From Bog-473 sp963717455 (GTDB lineage: Bacteria; Actinomycetota; Acidimicrobiia; Acidimicrobiales; RAAP-2), in NCBI GenBank assembly GCA_963717455.1, contig OY970336.1, positions 4,402,001-4,466,000 on the forward strand: a DNA stretch of 64,000 nucleotides. Reading direction: 5' to 3'. Below, piece by piece: positions 27,185 to 36,208 of this stretch; the stretch's first letter is position 1; each line of letters opens with the position of its first letter. Position numbers and translations under genes: made by a program. The notes under the pieces are model-generated. The model saw only the letters and a program-made list of their open reading frames with translations. It did not search any database and was not told the origin of the DNA.

Positions 27185-28011
27185 GGCAGATACCCCAGCT
27201 CGCGGGCGAGTTCGGGGACCTGGTGGTACGTCCCGTTTTCGAACCGGTGCTGTCCCGTGGTGGCGAACCACGCCACCACGCGCCCCACGACTCCGGGTGC
27301 AATACCGCGGTCGGCGACGAAGGCCAGCTCCTGAACGGCCCGGACCCGCTCGGTGGCGACGAAGCCCGGATTGAGGTTGAAGGCACGGACTCCCATGTCG
27401 CCGCATTCGAGGGCGATCATGTCGGCGATCCGATGAAAGCCTGCCTTGGTCACCGCGTACGTCAGGGTCCACCCGCCTTCGCCCACTGGGTGCCGCGGGG
27501 TGAGCTGGCCGGCGCCGCTGCTGATGTCGAGCACCAGTCCTCCCCCGCGACCGACCATGTGGGTGACGACGCGTTGGGTGAGTAGGAGTTGAGCGGTGAC
27601 GTTGCCGAACACGCGACGGGCCAGCTCGTCGGGTTCGGTCTCGAGGAACCGGCACTGCTGCCCGGGGCCGACGTAGAGCGCATTGTTCACCAGCAGGTCC
27701 AGGTGTCCCAGGTCGGCGATGGCGGCGTCGACTGCAGGCGCTAACGCATCCGGGTCGAGCAGGTCGAGCGCAATGGGTACGGCTCGACGGCCGAATGCCT
27801 CGATGGCCGCCGCCGTGGTGTCGAGACTGCCCGGGAGCGGAGCGCCCGTGTCGCGCTCGAAGGCCGTTGGATCTCCGTCATGCACCGTGCGGGCGGTGAT
27901 CGCGACGTCGAAGCCGACCTGGGCGATGCCGAGGGCGATGGCACGTCCGATCCCCCTGCTTGCCCCGGTCACCAGGGCGGTCGGTGCATCCGCGGCGGTC
28001 GGATCGCTCAT
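27181..28011 (-). CDS. SDR-family oxidoreductase
   Basis: 276 residues from ATG 28011. Cofactor loop VTGASRGIGRAIA, NNALYV (NNAG region) and catalytic Tyr/Lys in LTYAVTKAGFHR, which are intact. C-terminal FVATERV is usual. Both ends overlap neighbours by 4 nt: ATGA with the SDR upstream and GTGA with the SnoaL-like gene downstream. So the three genes are translated as a unit. Substrate unknown; steroid or polyketide-like degradation would fit the combination, as an inference only. Confidence 0.88.
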   Translation of the reverse strand: MSDPTAADAPTALVTGASRGIGRAIALGIAQVGFDVAITARTVHDGDPTAFERDTGAPLPGSLDTTAAAIEAFGRRAVPIALDLLDPDALAPAVDAAIADLGHLDLLVNNALYVGPGQQCRFLETEPDELARRVFGNVTAQLLLTQRVVTHMVGRGGGLVLDISSGAGQLTPRHPVGEGGWTLTYAVTKAGFHRIADMIALECGDMGVRAFNLNPGFVATERVRAVQELAFVADRGIAPGVVGRVVAWFATTGQHRFENGTYHQVPELARELGYLP

Positions 28012-28805
28012 GGACGATCGGGCAGTTCCGGCGCCCACGGTGCGCCGTTGATATGGCTGCCTCCGTCGACGAACAAGGTGTTGCCCGTGAGGTAACGGGC
28101 GTCGTCGCTGGCCAGGAAGACCGCCACCGGAGCGATGTCGGTCTCGGGATCGCCCAGACGTCCCATTGGGTTGGCGGCGTCGGCCAACGCCTCGAGCTCG
28201 GGGTTCGCTGCGAAGATGGCGCGTGACGCCGCCGTCTTGGCGCCCGGGCAGATGGCGTTGGCCACGACCCCGTAGGGTGCCCACTCTCGGGCGGCAGTGC
28301 GGGTGAGCGCACGCAGGGCTTCCTTGGCGCAGTTGTACTCCCCCGTCCCGATGTGCGCGTTCACGCCGTTGAGCGAGCAGAGGTTGATGATGTTGCCGCG
28401 ACCCTGGGCGCGCATCGCCGGCAAGGCAGCCTGCATGGCCCAGAAGGGCCCAAAGAAGCCGACCAGGAGACCGTGCGCCACCTGTTCGTTCGTCTTGTAC
28501 TCGAGGCGACCCAGACTGCCCCCGCCCCACGCATTGTTCACGAGGATGTCCACCGTTCCCCAGCGATCGACGGCGGCGCTGACCATGGCCCGGACGGCGG
28601 CCTCGTCCGCCACGTCGGTGACGACGGCATGGGCTTCGGCCCCGAATTCGGCGGTGAGCTCGGCGGCCACCGCGGCGCCGGTATCGGGTTGCAGTTCGGC
28701 CACCAAGACCCGGGAGCCCTCCCGCGCGAACGCCCGGGCGATACCACGACCGATCCCGTCGCCGGCGCCGGTGATGATCGCCACTCGATCCTGTAGTCGA
28801 CCCAT
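28008..28805 (-). CDS. SDR-family oxidoreductase
   Basis: 265 residues from ATG 28805, preceded by CAGGAG. Cofactor loop IITGAGDGIGRGIARAF, VNNAWGGG, and active-site Tyr and Lys in GEYNCAKEALRAL; the Ser that precedes them is present in INLCSLNG. C-terminal LTGNTLFVDGGSHI. It is the first gene of a three-gene operon (SDR, SDR, SnoaL-like). The upstream 258 bp to the VOC gene probably holds the promoter, but no clear boxes could be picked out. Confidence 0.88.
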   Translation of the reverse strand: MGRLQDRVAIITGAGDGIGRGIARAFAREGSRVLVAELQPDTGAAVAAELTAEFGAEAHAVVTDVADEAAVRAMVSAAVDRWGTVDILVNNAWGGGSLGRLEYKTNEQVAHGLLVGFFGPFWAMQAALPAMRAQGRGNIINLCSLNGVNAHIGTGEYNCAKEALRALTRTAAREWAPYGVVANAICPGAKTAASRAIFAANPELEALADAANPMGRLGDPETDIAPVAVFLASDDARYLTGNTLFVDGGSHINGAPWAPELPDRP

Positions 28806-29064
28806 CCATGAGCTCCTGAAATTGAGAACACCTTCTTGCTCGCCAACTCTGCCCCGTCCGGGACTCCACCGCATGGACCTCCAGGTCGTTCCGTCGTGCG
28901 TCAGCCAGGGTTGCGACACGATCGCGGCGTTCCACGGTCATGGTCTGACAGCTGCCGGCCTCCTTCGACGGGCCGGGCTGGCCCACCGAACGCCGAACCC
29001 GCCGCCCCGGCATCAGGCAGGGTCGGAGAAGCCCAGGACGAGTCGGTGTTCCTATGATTACCGC

Positions 29065-29464
29065 ATGGCAGTCACCGTCTCCGCAATGTTCATCCCGGTC
29101 CACGACCCCGACGCTGCGCTGGCCTTCTACCGCGACGCGCTCGGCCTGGGGGTTCGTGCCGATGTCGCGTCCGAGGGCTTCCGCTGGGTCACCGTTGGCG
29201 CCCCGGGGCAGAACGTTGACATCGTTCTGTCCCAGCCGCACGGCGGTCGTTCGCAGGCCGACGGTGACGCCCTCCTGGCGCTCGTGATGCAGGGGTCGCT
29301 GCAGGCTGCGATCTTCCGCTCCGACGACCTCGACTCCACCTTCGAGAAGGTTCGGGCGTCGGGCGCCGAGGTACTCCAGGAGCCGGCGTCTCAACCCTGG
29401 GGCGTGCGCGACTCGCGCGTTCCGTGACCCTTCGGGCAACCTCGTCCGGATCGCGCAGGCCTGA
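29065..29464 (+). pseudogene. VOC-family (glyoxalase-like) protein with C-terminal frameshift
   Basis: Start ATG 29065. The protein reads MFIPVHDPDAALAFYRDALG and FRSDDLDSTFEKVRASGAEV, a normal single VOC module, up to PWGVRD near 29412. The frame then stops at 29427. The last conserved piece, AFRDPSGNLVRIAQA, is encoded in another frame immediately after and ends at 29464. One extra base in GACTCGCGCG accounts for it. The metal-ligand Glu usually found near the end is lacking in the truncated form. Either a recent mutation or an assembly error. Confidence 0.8.
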
Positions 29465-29672
29465 TCGTGGTGGACGCCGTGGACTCGGCATTGACTCTGC
29501 GAAAGGGATGCGCGGATCCAATTCGCCGTGTCACGAGCCTTCGGTGAGGTGCGTGTGTCCCATATCCGTCGCGCCAGACCAGGTCGCCCAGAGTGTCCGC
29601 GCAGGCCGCGCCCGGGGGCCAGATGACGGGAGTCCAATCGCGAGGAGGAGCTGCCCTCACTCGTTACAGGCC

Positions 29673-30086
29673 TCAACCTGTCGGTGACCGCCAGAAGAAC
29701 TCAAGCTGGATCCGGTCGGGATCTCGAAACGTGAGCATCGCATTTTGGGTGTAGGGCGGCGCCTTGACGCCGGAATGGACAATCCCGAGATCATCGAGCC
29801 GGCTCGCCCACTCATCGAGCTCATCGCGATGTTCTACGAGGAACTCAAGGTGATCGAGGCCGGTGTGAACCTCACTAAACGGTTCGCCGCGGTTGTCAAC
29901 ATGTCCGACGAGGCAGAGGACCAATCCACTCTCCGGCTCGAGAAGGCAGATGTAGTGCATGCGACCGTCTGGCGCGACGAAGTCGTACACCGTCTGCATG
30001 CCCAACAGCTCCGCGTACCAGGCCGCGCTCTGATCCGGATCACGAACAGCGAGATTGACCTCAATGCGCCCGGTGATCGAAGGCAC
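29673..30086 (-). CDS. VOC-family (glyoxalase/dioxygenase-like) protein
   Basis: 137 residues from GTG 30086. One complete VOC domain: RIEVNLAVRDPDQSAAWYAE, then HTGLDHLEFLVEHRDELDEW and LTFRDPDRIQLEFFW. Putative metal ligands are His in DHLEFLV and Glu in QLEFFW. Such proteins include lyases, isomerases and resistance proteins; no closer assignment is possible. Between this gene and degV (30087-30368) I see nothing coding. Confidence 0.82.
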   Translation of the reverse strand: MPSITGRIEVNLAVRDPDQSAAWYAELLGMQTVYDFVAPDGRMHYICLLEPESGLVLCLVGHVDNRGEPFSEVHTGLDHLEFLVEHRDELDEWASRLDDLGIVHSGVKAPPYTQNAMLTFRDPDRIQLEFFWRSPTG

Positions 30087-30368
30087 ATTTGGGATCTTGC
30101 CACTCCATGGTGGTCCAACGCTCCTCAACCATGTGATGGACCTGGGGCTCCACCCGTTCGCCGAGTCGGGGGCGCGACTGCTGCACGGTAGGAGGTGGTC
30201 GCTCCACGGCCTGACCTTCTGCCGCAAGGTCCTGGTCACACCACTCCCAGTTGGCTGCAGACCGACGCTCACAGTCCCTACTCAAGAGGCCCCGGACAAT
30301 CCTGCTCAACCAGATCTGGGTCGGTTGGCAGCCGCAGATCCGGCGAGAGGGGTACGCCCCCAGGTTCC

Positions 30369-31211
30369 CTATGCAGCGGCAATCCAGCTGACGCCGATCA
30401 TCTGGGCGCCGCCGTGCACGCCGACGACGGCACCCAACGTGCCGATCCGAATGGCCTCTCGGGGAAAGCGGGGAGCGATGAGGTCGAGGAACTGGTCGAT
30501 GTCAGGAGCGCCGCCGTGCATCACCGCAACGTGCTCGATCAGCCCGGCGGCGGCCATGCGTTCATAGAGCATCTGCAGCGCCCTCTTGCGAGTCCGAGCC
30601 TTACCGGCTTCGTGGACGACGCCACCGGTGAGGTCGATCACCGGCTTGATCGACAACAGTGAGCCCACCATTGCCGTGGCGCCGCCAATTCGCCCACCCT
30701 TCTTCAGGTTCTCCAACGTATTCAGAGCCGCAAGCACGTGCGTCCGAGGGATGAGGTCGCTGACTCGGCGCAATACTGTGCCGATGTCGGCCCCGTCGGC
30801 GGCTACTTTGGCGGCTTCAACCACGAGAGTGCCGAGCCCGCTTGACACCGTCCGGCTGTCGATCACATGGACGACAATCCGCCCCTCGAACGTGGCGGCA
30901 GCGGTGAGGGCTGACTGAAATGTGGTTGACAACTCGCTCGAGATGGTAAGACACACCACTGCTTCAGCGTCAGCGTCTCTTGCGTTGCGAAAGGCGTCTT
31001 CAAACGCACCGGGCGACGGGCAGGCCGTCTGGGGGAGACCTTCGGTGTTCGCCATTCGTCGGTAGAAGTCTTCGACGCTGAGGTCCTGGCGGTCGGTGAA
31101 TTCTTCGCTCCCAAATCGGATCGTGAGGGGGACGATCTCGATATTGAACGTGTCGATGTCGTCTTGTTCCAAGTCGCAAGAACTGTCCGTGACGACGAAG
31201 ACACCAGGCAT
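30369..31211 (-). CDS. DegV-family fatty-acid-binding protein
   Basis: 280 residues from ATG 31211, 9 nt after AAGGAGGAGG; the longer GTG at 31220 is ruled out by that spacing. N-terminal VVTDSSCDLEQ and the conserved block LNTLENLKKGGRIGGATAMV with SIKPVIDLTGG are diagnostic. DegV/FakB-type proteins bind a fatty acid between two lobes and present it to a FakA kinase; FakA is not seen here. Two 22-bp tandem repeats lie just upstream. Confidence 0.9.
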   Translation of the reverse strand: MPGVFVVTDSSCDLEQDDIDTFNIEIVPLTIRFGSEEFTDRQDLSVEDFYRRMANTEGLPQTACPSPGAFEDAFRNARDADAEAVVCLTISSELSTTFQSALTAAATFEGRIVVHVIDSRTVSSGLGTLVVEAAKVAADGADIGTVLRRVSDLIPRTHVLAALNTLENLKKGGRIGGATAMVGSLLSIKPVIDLTGGVVHEAGKARTRKRALQMLYERMAAAGLIEHVAVMHGGAPDIDQFLDLIAPRFPREAIRIGTLGAVVGVHGGAQMIGVSWIAAA

Positions 31212-31235
31212 GAGAAGCACCTCCTCCTTAGGGTC

Positions 31236-31283
31236 TTCACCGTTCTGGTGCCCCAGGATTCTTCACCATTCTGGCGCCCCAGG
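31236..31283. repeat. Two tandem 22-bp direct repeats upstream of degV
   Basis: The units start at 31236 and 31262 (period 26) and read TTCACCGTTCTGGTGCCCC and TTCACCATTCTGGCGCCCC, each ending in AGG. They sit 25-72 bp upstream of the degV start codon, where a regulator or a promoter duplication could lie. No protein-coding explanation is seen. Confidence 0.7.
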
Positions 31284-32156
31284 GATCCCGTCAACCCCAC
31301 AGCGACGAAATATCCCTTCAGATCCCTGTCAGAGGGTCTCGGTTCCGGCTCATCGGGCGTGCCCCGGACCGGCGTACGCGCCACTCCTGATTTGTTATCG
31401 GCGCCGCTCCACCACAATCGGAGGCGTGGCTAAAGGCCGAATCACCGACGACCCGGTGTGGACCGAGGATCACCGGATATTCGAACGGAGTGTGGATAGG
31501 AGGTGAACAGTTCGTGACGGCCACATCGAATCGGAATGGGTCTGTTGACCGATTTCCGCGCTCTCCCCATGATGGCTGTCATAGGTCGACGGCCACGAGG
31601 CGCTCGGGGATCACTGCCCCGTCGAGAACGGGAGCGCACGCCATGCGACACACCTTTCCAAATTATCGTTGGGCAGCTCGAAGCAGCGGTGCCGTACTCG
31701 TCAGCGGCCTGTTTCTTGCACTTTCGAGCCCATCAGCCTGGGCGGACAGTGCCTAGGACGGCCGTGCGACAGCAAGCCACAGCGGAAACGTGACAACCTG
31801 TTCAGCAATTGGTCTCAGCTCCGACACGCTTGTCGGGTCGAGTTCCAACAGCGACGCGAGCGACGCGAATGTCTCGGGCACCGTGAAGACCAACGAAGGC
31901 TCGGTGAAGCCTGGTACGGGACAGGAAGTGGACGTCGCCATTACGGGTCCCTCCACCACCGTCGTCGATGCCGTGGTGGTCAAGGGTGCCAACGGCTACA
32001 ACTCCTACAGCAACCCCACGTACTTGCCACCGACACTGGAACCCGACCAACACTACATTCCCCCATTCAACAACGGTGGCAACATCCCAACGATCAGCCA
32101 CTGGTTCGCCTGCTACCACACCCAGCCGGCGGCAGTGACGCCCGAGGTCCCCCTAG

Positions 32157-33821
32157 CCTTGATCATTCGTGCGGCCCCTGGCGCCGCGGCGGCTCCAGCT
32201 CCGGGGATCGACTCTTGGCATGGGGACCGGTGCTGTGACCGCACGGGGACGTGAAGGATCCCAGTCGCCCGTTCGGTCTTGTGATGTCACGCCCTGCGGG
32301 ATCGCTTCGGGGTCGGGCGCCGGGACCCGCCTCGCTATGGGAAGGCGGCGCGTAGACGCGTAAAGGCGGCGGCCAGCTCACTCGCCCAGGGCCAGGACTC
32401 GTCGAGATGCATGACGAGGTCCCGACCGCGGTGAGCGAGCACGGCGGCGACGTGCAGGACCCGGTAGCGCATGGTCTTGGGTTCAGCCTTGGCCAGTGCG
32501 CCGTCGAAACAGGTCATCTGGCTCCAGGCCAAGAGTGCGCCAGCGATCAAGGACACCGCCACCCAGGCCTGATTGGCGCAGAAGCCGTCGAAGGGCAGGT
32601 TGGCCAGCCCGCAGGCTTTCCAACAGCGCACCCGGTCCTCGACGCGGGCATGTCCTCGGTGACGCAGCTCGAGGGCGGCGATGTCGTCGCCTGCAGTGTT
32701 GGTGATGAAGCAGGTGTGGCGCCACCCGGCGTGCGTGTCAAAGAGGGAGAGCTGGGCGCCCGGGTGCGGGCGCTCACGGCGACAGATCACCCGCATGTCG
32801 GCGGGCCAGCCCTTGACCTCGTAGAGCTCGCTCAGCTCGATGACCTCGGCGCCCTCTCGGATCCCCCCGTCGAGTTCTCCCGCCCGCACCCAGTCCTCCT
32901 CTTGGGCCAACAACAAGGCGTCACGCACAGAACCGCTGATGGGGAAGCCGATCGAGTAGTCGAAGTTGGCCTCTGAGAGGGAGGCGACGAAGCGGTGGGT
33001 GGCCCCGGCCGAGTCGGCCCGGACCAAGATGGGGTGCATCACCAGTGCGGGGTCGTCGCCCTCTTCATGGCCGAGCGCGTACTCAGGTGGCACGGCACGG
33101 ACCGTCTGTTCGAGCAGTTCGAGGTGGTCGTCGGTGTCGTTGGGGGCGGCGTTGCCCGGGCGCAGCATGGCGGCCAGGGGCTCGCCGGTCGTGTCGCACC
33201 ACACCGCCAAGGGGTTGAACCCGAAGCCGTGCTTGTAGGTGGGCGCGGCGTCCTCCTTCTCCGAATGCACGTTGAGCAGCGTCGAGTCGAAGTCCCAGAT
33301 GATCGGGCCGACCGGTGGCTCCGCCGCCCAGACGCGCGCACGAGCGGCGGCCAAGGCCACTGCGATGGCGCGGAGCTCGAAGACGGCCGTGGCGTGCACG
33401 GCCCGCCAGGCCATGGCCACCGAGGCCACCGGCCCGAAGAGATCCTCTTGTTCCTTGAGGGCGGCGATGTCGGCCAAGCAGTCCGCCCCGTCCGCGATGG
33501 CGACGCCGAGATGCGTGAGCACGACGCCCGGATCATGGGTGTGCCAAGAGATCCCGCAGTCCTCCATGGCCACCGACATCGCCTCGGTCAACCCGGCGCG
33601 ATCAGCCAGTTCGGCCAAGAGGGCGGCACCGGCGTGGGACACGAGGTTCTTGCCGTCGGGTATCACTTTGGCGCGACGGACCGAGCGACTAGCGTGCACT
33701 TTCAAGGAGCCCTCCGGTTCTGGTTCGAATGTGTGTTGAGCGACAAACATTCTTCCAGGCGGGAGGGCTTTTTACGTGGACGCGCCCACCGCGTGTTCAG
33801 GGGCCACGCGAATTATCGAGG
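32157..33821 (-). mobile_element. IS1380-family insertion sequence, copy 1 (1,665 bp)
   Basis: Ends begin CCTTGATCATTCGTGCGGCC on the left and, read inwards from the right, CCTCGATAATTCGCGTGGCC. The 4-bp target duplication CTAG is at 32153-32156 and 33822-33825. Length 1,665 bp is usual for IS1380. One transposase gene occupies most of it. A second copy of the same length lies at 47599-49263. Confidence 0.93.
32335..33750 (-). CDS. IS1380-family transposase
   Basis: 471 residues. DDE catalytic acids are visible in IIWDFDSTLLNVHSEKED, VRADSAGATHRF and ELRHRGHARVEDRVR. The C-terminal region ALLAWSQMTCFDGALAKAEP and VLAHRGRDLVMHLDESWPW is typical for the family. Against the copy at 47714 most residues are the same; the C-terminus is shorter because of a small indel that shifts the last 20-odd codons. 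The reading frame is intact, so the element may still be active. Confidence 0.93.
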   Translation of the reverse strand: MFVAQHTFEPEPEGSLKVHASRSVRRAKVIPDGKNLVSHAGAALLAELADRAGLTEAMSVAMEDCGISWHTHDPGVVLTHLGVAIADGADCLADIAALKEQEDLFGPVASVAMAWRAVHATAVFELRAIAVALAAARARVWAAEPPVGPIIWDFDSTLLNVHSEKEDAAPTYKHGFGFNPLAVWCDTTGEPLAAMLRPGNAAPNDTDDHLELLEQTVRAVPPEYALGHEEGDDPALVMHPILVRADSAGATHRFVASLSEANFDYSIGFPISGSVRDALLLAQEEDWVRAGELDGGIREGAEVIELSELYEVKGWPADMRVICRRERPHPGAQLSLFDTHAGWRHTCFITNTAGDDIAALELRHRGHARVEDRVRCWKACGLANLPFDGFCANQAWVAVSLIAGALLAWSQMTCFDGALAKAEPKTMRYRVLHVAAVLAHRGRDLVMHLDESWPWASELAAAFTRLRAAFP

Positions 33822-34092
33822 CTAGCACCTGGCCTCCCGTTGGCAGGTGGGGCGATCTTCGCGACGTGGATACTCGCAAATCGTAGGCGGCACAACGAGT
33901 CACCCGCGTCGTAAACAGCTGCGCGCAACTGCCGAAATCGCATTGCCATGCCAGTCGGAGTCCCAAGTCTGGGCCGGACTCTTGGCCTGTTCGCCAAAAT
34001 GAGGCCTCCTCGTTTCCTCCAATCCTCCAGGTCAACTCGGCTCACCTTCCAGGACAGCTGACAACTCCGGTTCCTTTCGCCATACTGACGAG

Positions 34093-34560
34093 ATGGACAC
34101 GCTGCGCCACTCCGATTCAATCGTCATCAAGCGCTCTCCGGAGGAGATCTACGACATGGTCGCTGACGTGACCCGCATGGGCGAGTGGAGCCCGGTTTGC
34201 ACGGCCTGTTGGTGGGACGAGGGCGACGGACCGCATGCCGGTGCCAGGTTCACCGGACGCAACGAGCGCCCGGAGCGAACATGGGAGACACTCTCGGAGG
34301 TCGTCACGGCAGACCGTGGCCGCGAGTTCGCCTGGGTCGTGGCTGAGCCGCCTACCCGCGCTCGATGGGGCTACTCGTTCGTCGCCGTGGACGGCGGGAC
34401 CGAGGTCACCGAAACCTGGGAGCTACCTCCCGAGGGCTCAGCTTTCTTCGAGAAGGTGTTCGGTGACGATGCGGCGAAGGAGATTGGCATGCGCAGCGAC
34501 GCGGCAAAGAACGGTATTGGGGCGACGTTGGCTGCCATCAAGGGTGCGGCCGAGGCCTGA
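34093..34560 (+). CDS. SRPBCC/START-like family protein
   Basis: 155 residues. The helix-grip pattern is seen in IVIKRSPEEIYDMVADVTRMGEWSP near the N-terminus (RSPEEIYDMVADVTRMGEW), then a beta-rich middle and a long C-terminal helix (DAAKNGIGATLAAIKGAAE). Members bind lipids, polyketides or other hydrophobic ligands, or act as cyclases. The 178 bp before it contain no other gene. No operon partner; the sulfotransferase follows after 108 bp in the same direction. Confidence 0.85.
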   Translation: MDTLRHSDSIVIKRSPEEIYDMVADVTRMGEWSPVCTACWWDEGDGPHAGARFTGRNERPERTWETLSEVVTADRGREFAWVVAEPPTRARWGYSFVAVDGGTEVTETWELPPEGSAFFEKVFGDDAAKEIGMRSDAAKNGIGATLAAIKGAAEA

Positions 34561-34668
34561 GCCGCACGCTTGTCCTATCTGTCTCCGTACGCCAATCGGG
34601 ACGAGGACGATGCCAGTCGGACTCGTTCGGCTCAGCTCCAAGAATGGGCCGTGAGATGATGTCCTCCC

Positions 34669-35598
34669 ATGAGGCTCGAACCACCCGAGCGAACCCGGGA
34701 GTACCGCAACCACCATCTCGACAGCACCCGTTGGGACCACTTCGTGCCACGTGATGACGACATCTTCGTCACAACGGCGTACAAGGCCGGGACGACCTGG
34801 ACGCAGCGCATCCTCGCTGCCCTGATTCTCGGACCAGAGCCCCTGCCTGCGAGATTGAGCGAAATTTCGCCGTGGATCGACTCACGGTTCATGGGACCTC
34901 TCCAACCGATTCTCGATCGTCTCGAGGCACAGCGTCATCGAAGGTTCATTAAGAGCCATCTGGCCGCTGATGGTCTGCGGTTCTTCCCACGGTCCAAGTA
35001 CATCGTCGTGGGCCGTGACACCCGCGACGTCTTCATGTCGTTGTTCAACCACTATTCGTCCTACACCGACATGATGTTCGAACTCTTCAACGACCCGGAC
35101 CGGCCGGGGCCGGAATTCCCTCGTTGCCCGGCGACGCCACGCGAGTTGTGGCCTCGGTGGGTGAGCGAGGGATGGTTCGAGTGGGAAACCGACGGCTGGC
35201 CATTCTGGTCACATCACCACCATTTATTGACCTGGTGGGCGGTACGAGGGCTTCCCAACGTGTTGCTTCTCCACTTCGGTGATCTCAAAGCCGACCCCGA
35301 GGCTGAGATGCGGCGGATCGCCGATTTCTGCGCCATAGATGTCAGCGAGGATTCCTGGCCTGCTTTGCTGGCAACAGTCGGATTCGACGCCATGCGCGAT
35401 GAAGCACGTCACTTCGACGACCCCATGGCGATGGTGTGGAAGGGCGGCGCAGACAGCTTTTTCTACAAGGGCGACAGCGGTCGATGGCGCGGGGTGTTGA
35501 CCTCCGACGATCTCGCGCTGTATGAGACCTCCGCGTCGGCTCTCGATCCTGCACTACGAACCTGGCTCGAAGGCGGCCGCCACGCCGTTGGGATCTGA
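34669..35598 (+). CDS. Sulfotransferase (PF00685-like)
   Basis: 309 residues. The 5'-phosphosulfate loop TAYKAGTTWTQRIL is near residue 37, the 3'-phosphate site is YIVVGRDTRDVFMSLFNHY, and the C-terminal loop FFYKGDSGRWRGVL matches RKGxxGDWK. All parts for PAPS binding are present, and the general-base His could be in IKSHLAAD. Eukaryote-like cytosolic sulfotransferases in actinobacteria act on steroids, lipids or secondary metabolites. It is a different family from the Stf-like gene at 15641. Confidence 0.9.
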   Translation: MRLEPPERTREYRNHHLDSTRWDHFVPRDDDIFVTTAYKAGTTWTQRILAALILGPEPLPARLSEISPWIDSRFMGPLQPILDRLEAQRHRRFIKSHLAADGLRFFPRSKYIVVGRDTRDVFMSLFNHYSSYTDMMFELFNDPDRPGPEFPRCPATPRELWPRWVSEGWFEWETDGWPFWSHHHHLLTWWAVRGLPNVLLLHFGDLKADPEAEMRRIADFCAIDVSEDSWPALLATVGFDAMRDEARHFDDPMAMVWKGGADSFFYKGDSGRWRGVLTSDDLALYETSASALDPALRTWLEGGRHAVGI

Positions 35599-35631
35599 GT
35601 GACACAATGGCTCGCGAGGTGCCCCAGATCG

Positions 35632-35676
35632 CCTGTATAACGCCGGGACGGTGGGACACTTCGGCACCTTGGGGCA
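35632..35676 (+). repeat. Isolated copy of the tyrosine-recombinase element end sequence
   Basis: CCTGTATAACGCCGGGA at 35632-35648 is identical to the right end of the dual-recombinase element (43848-43864). It is followed by GGTGGGACACTTCGGCACC, which resembles the GGGTGCCACCCTTCGGCAC that follows at 43867. It sits 33 bp after the sulfotransferase stop, with no recombinase gene beside it. It may be a remnant or an alternative target site. Confidence 0.65.
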
Positions 35677-35716
35677 CGCAACTGGGTGTCCCAGGCCGCC
35701 GGATATCTGGGCCTTA

Positions 35717-36082
35717 TCACTCCTCTTCCTCGTCGTTCCGCTCCTCCTCGGCCAACCGCTCAAGGTCGGCGCGCTGCTGCTCATAATCTGCGAGAAGCCT
35801 TCGCAGGTGCTTGGCGTCTTCGGGTCTCAGACGGCCCTCGTCCACCGCCGCTTGCAGCGCCTCGTCAGGGTTGGTGCCGGTGGGGAACAGAACCCATGCA
35901 GAGCGTCGTGGTTGATGCAGCAGGTTGTCCTTGTGCAGGATTACAATGTGGCGCACGAGATCCTCGTTGCCGAGCGCGCCGAAAAGGGCTTCGATCCAGT
36001 GAAGGTTGTTGTCCCACAACTCTGGTGCTTGCTCAGGACGCGGTCCGAAGGCCCGCTCGGTGAGCGCTTCGGACTCGGTCAT
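35717..36082 (-). CDS. Small acidic-tailed protein, function unknown
   Basis: 121 residues if started at ATG 36082; no convincing ribosome site, so the start is uncertain. The middle, PELWDNNLHWIEALFGALGN and HIVILHKDNLLHQPRRSAWV, looks like a real globular domain. The C-terminus is a charged helix (LRRLLADYEQQRADLERLAE) ending in an acidic run. I do not recognise the family. Confidence 0.55.
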   Translation of the reverse strand: MTESEALTERAFGPRPEQAPELWDNNLHWIEALFGALGNEDLVRHIVILHKDNLLHQPRRSAWVLFPTGTNPDEALQAAVDEGRLRPEDAKHLRRLLADYEQQRADLERLAEEERNDEEEE

Positions 36083-36208
36083 CGGGAGGTCTCGACCGTC
36101 ATTGAGCGCACCAGGAACTGAGGCGGACCCACTGTCGCCATCTGATGAGGCTATCGCCGGGTCCTGACCGTATCCCCGTACGCCATCGGATCGGCGACCA
36201 CCGACTAG

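Larger units (their letters stand above)
31643..33914 (+). pseudogene. Membrane-anchored surface protein gene split by an IS1380 element
   Basis: ATG 31643 starts a signal peptide (SSGAVLVSGLFLALSSPSAWA); GTG 31514, with AGGAGGTGA before it, is an alternative longer start. The frame continues past an in-frame TAG at 31754 with NVTTCSAIGLSSDTLVGSSS and QHYIPPFNNGGNIPTISHWF to EVPL at 32156. After removing the IS (32157-33821) and one CTAG copy, it runs on in frame as APGLPLAGGAIFATWILANR and a basic tail ending at 33914. So a roughly 200-codon gene for a secreted protein with a C-terminal membrane anchor has been disrupted, and it also carries a nonsense codon. Confidence 0.82.

Noticed and set aside
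33729..33914. A separate small gene across the right edge of IS1380 copy 1
   Set aside because: The frame begins inside the IS end and continues into the anchor of the interrupted surface-protein gene; it is a fusion artefact.
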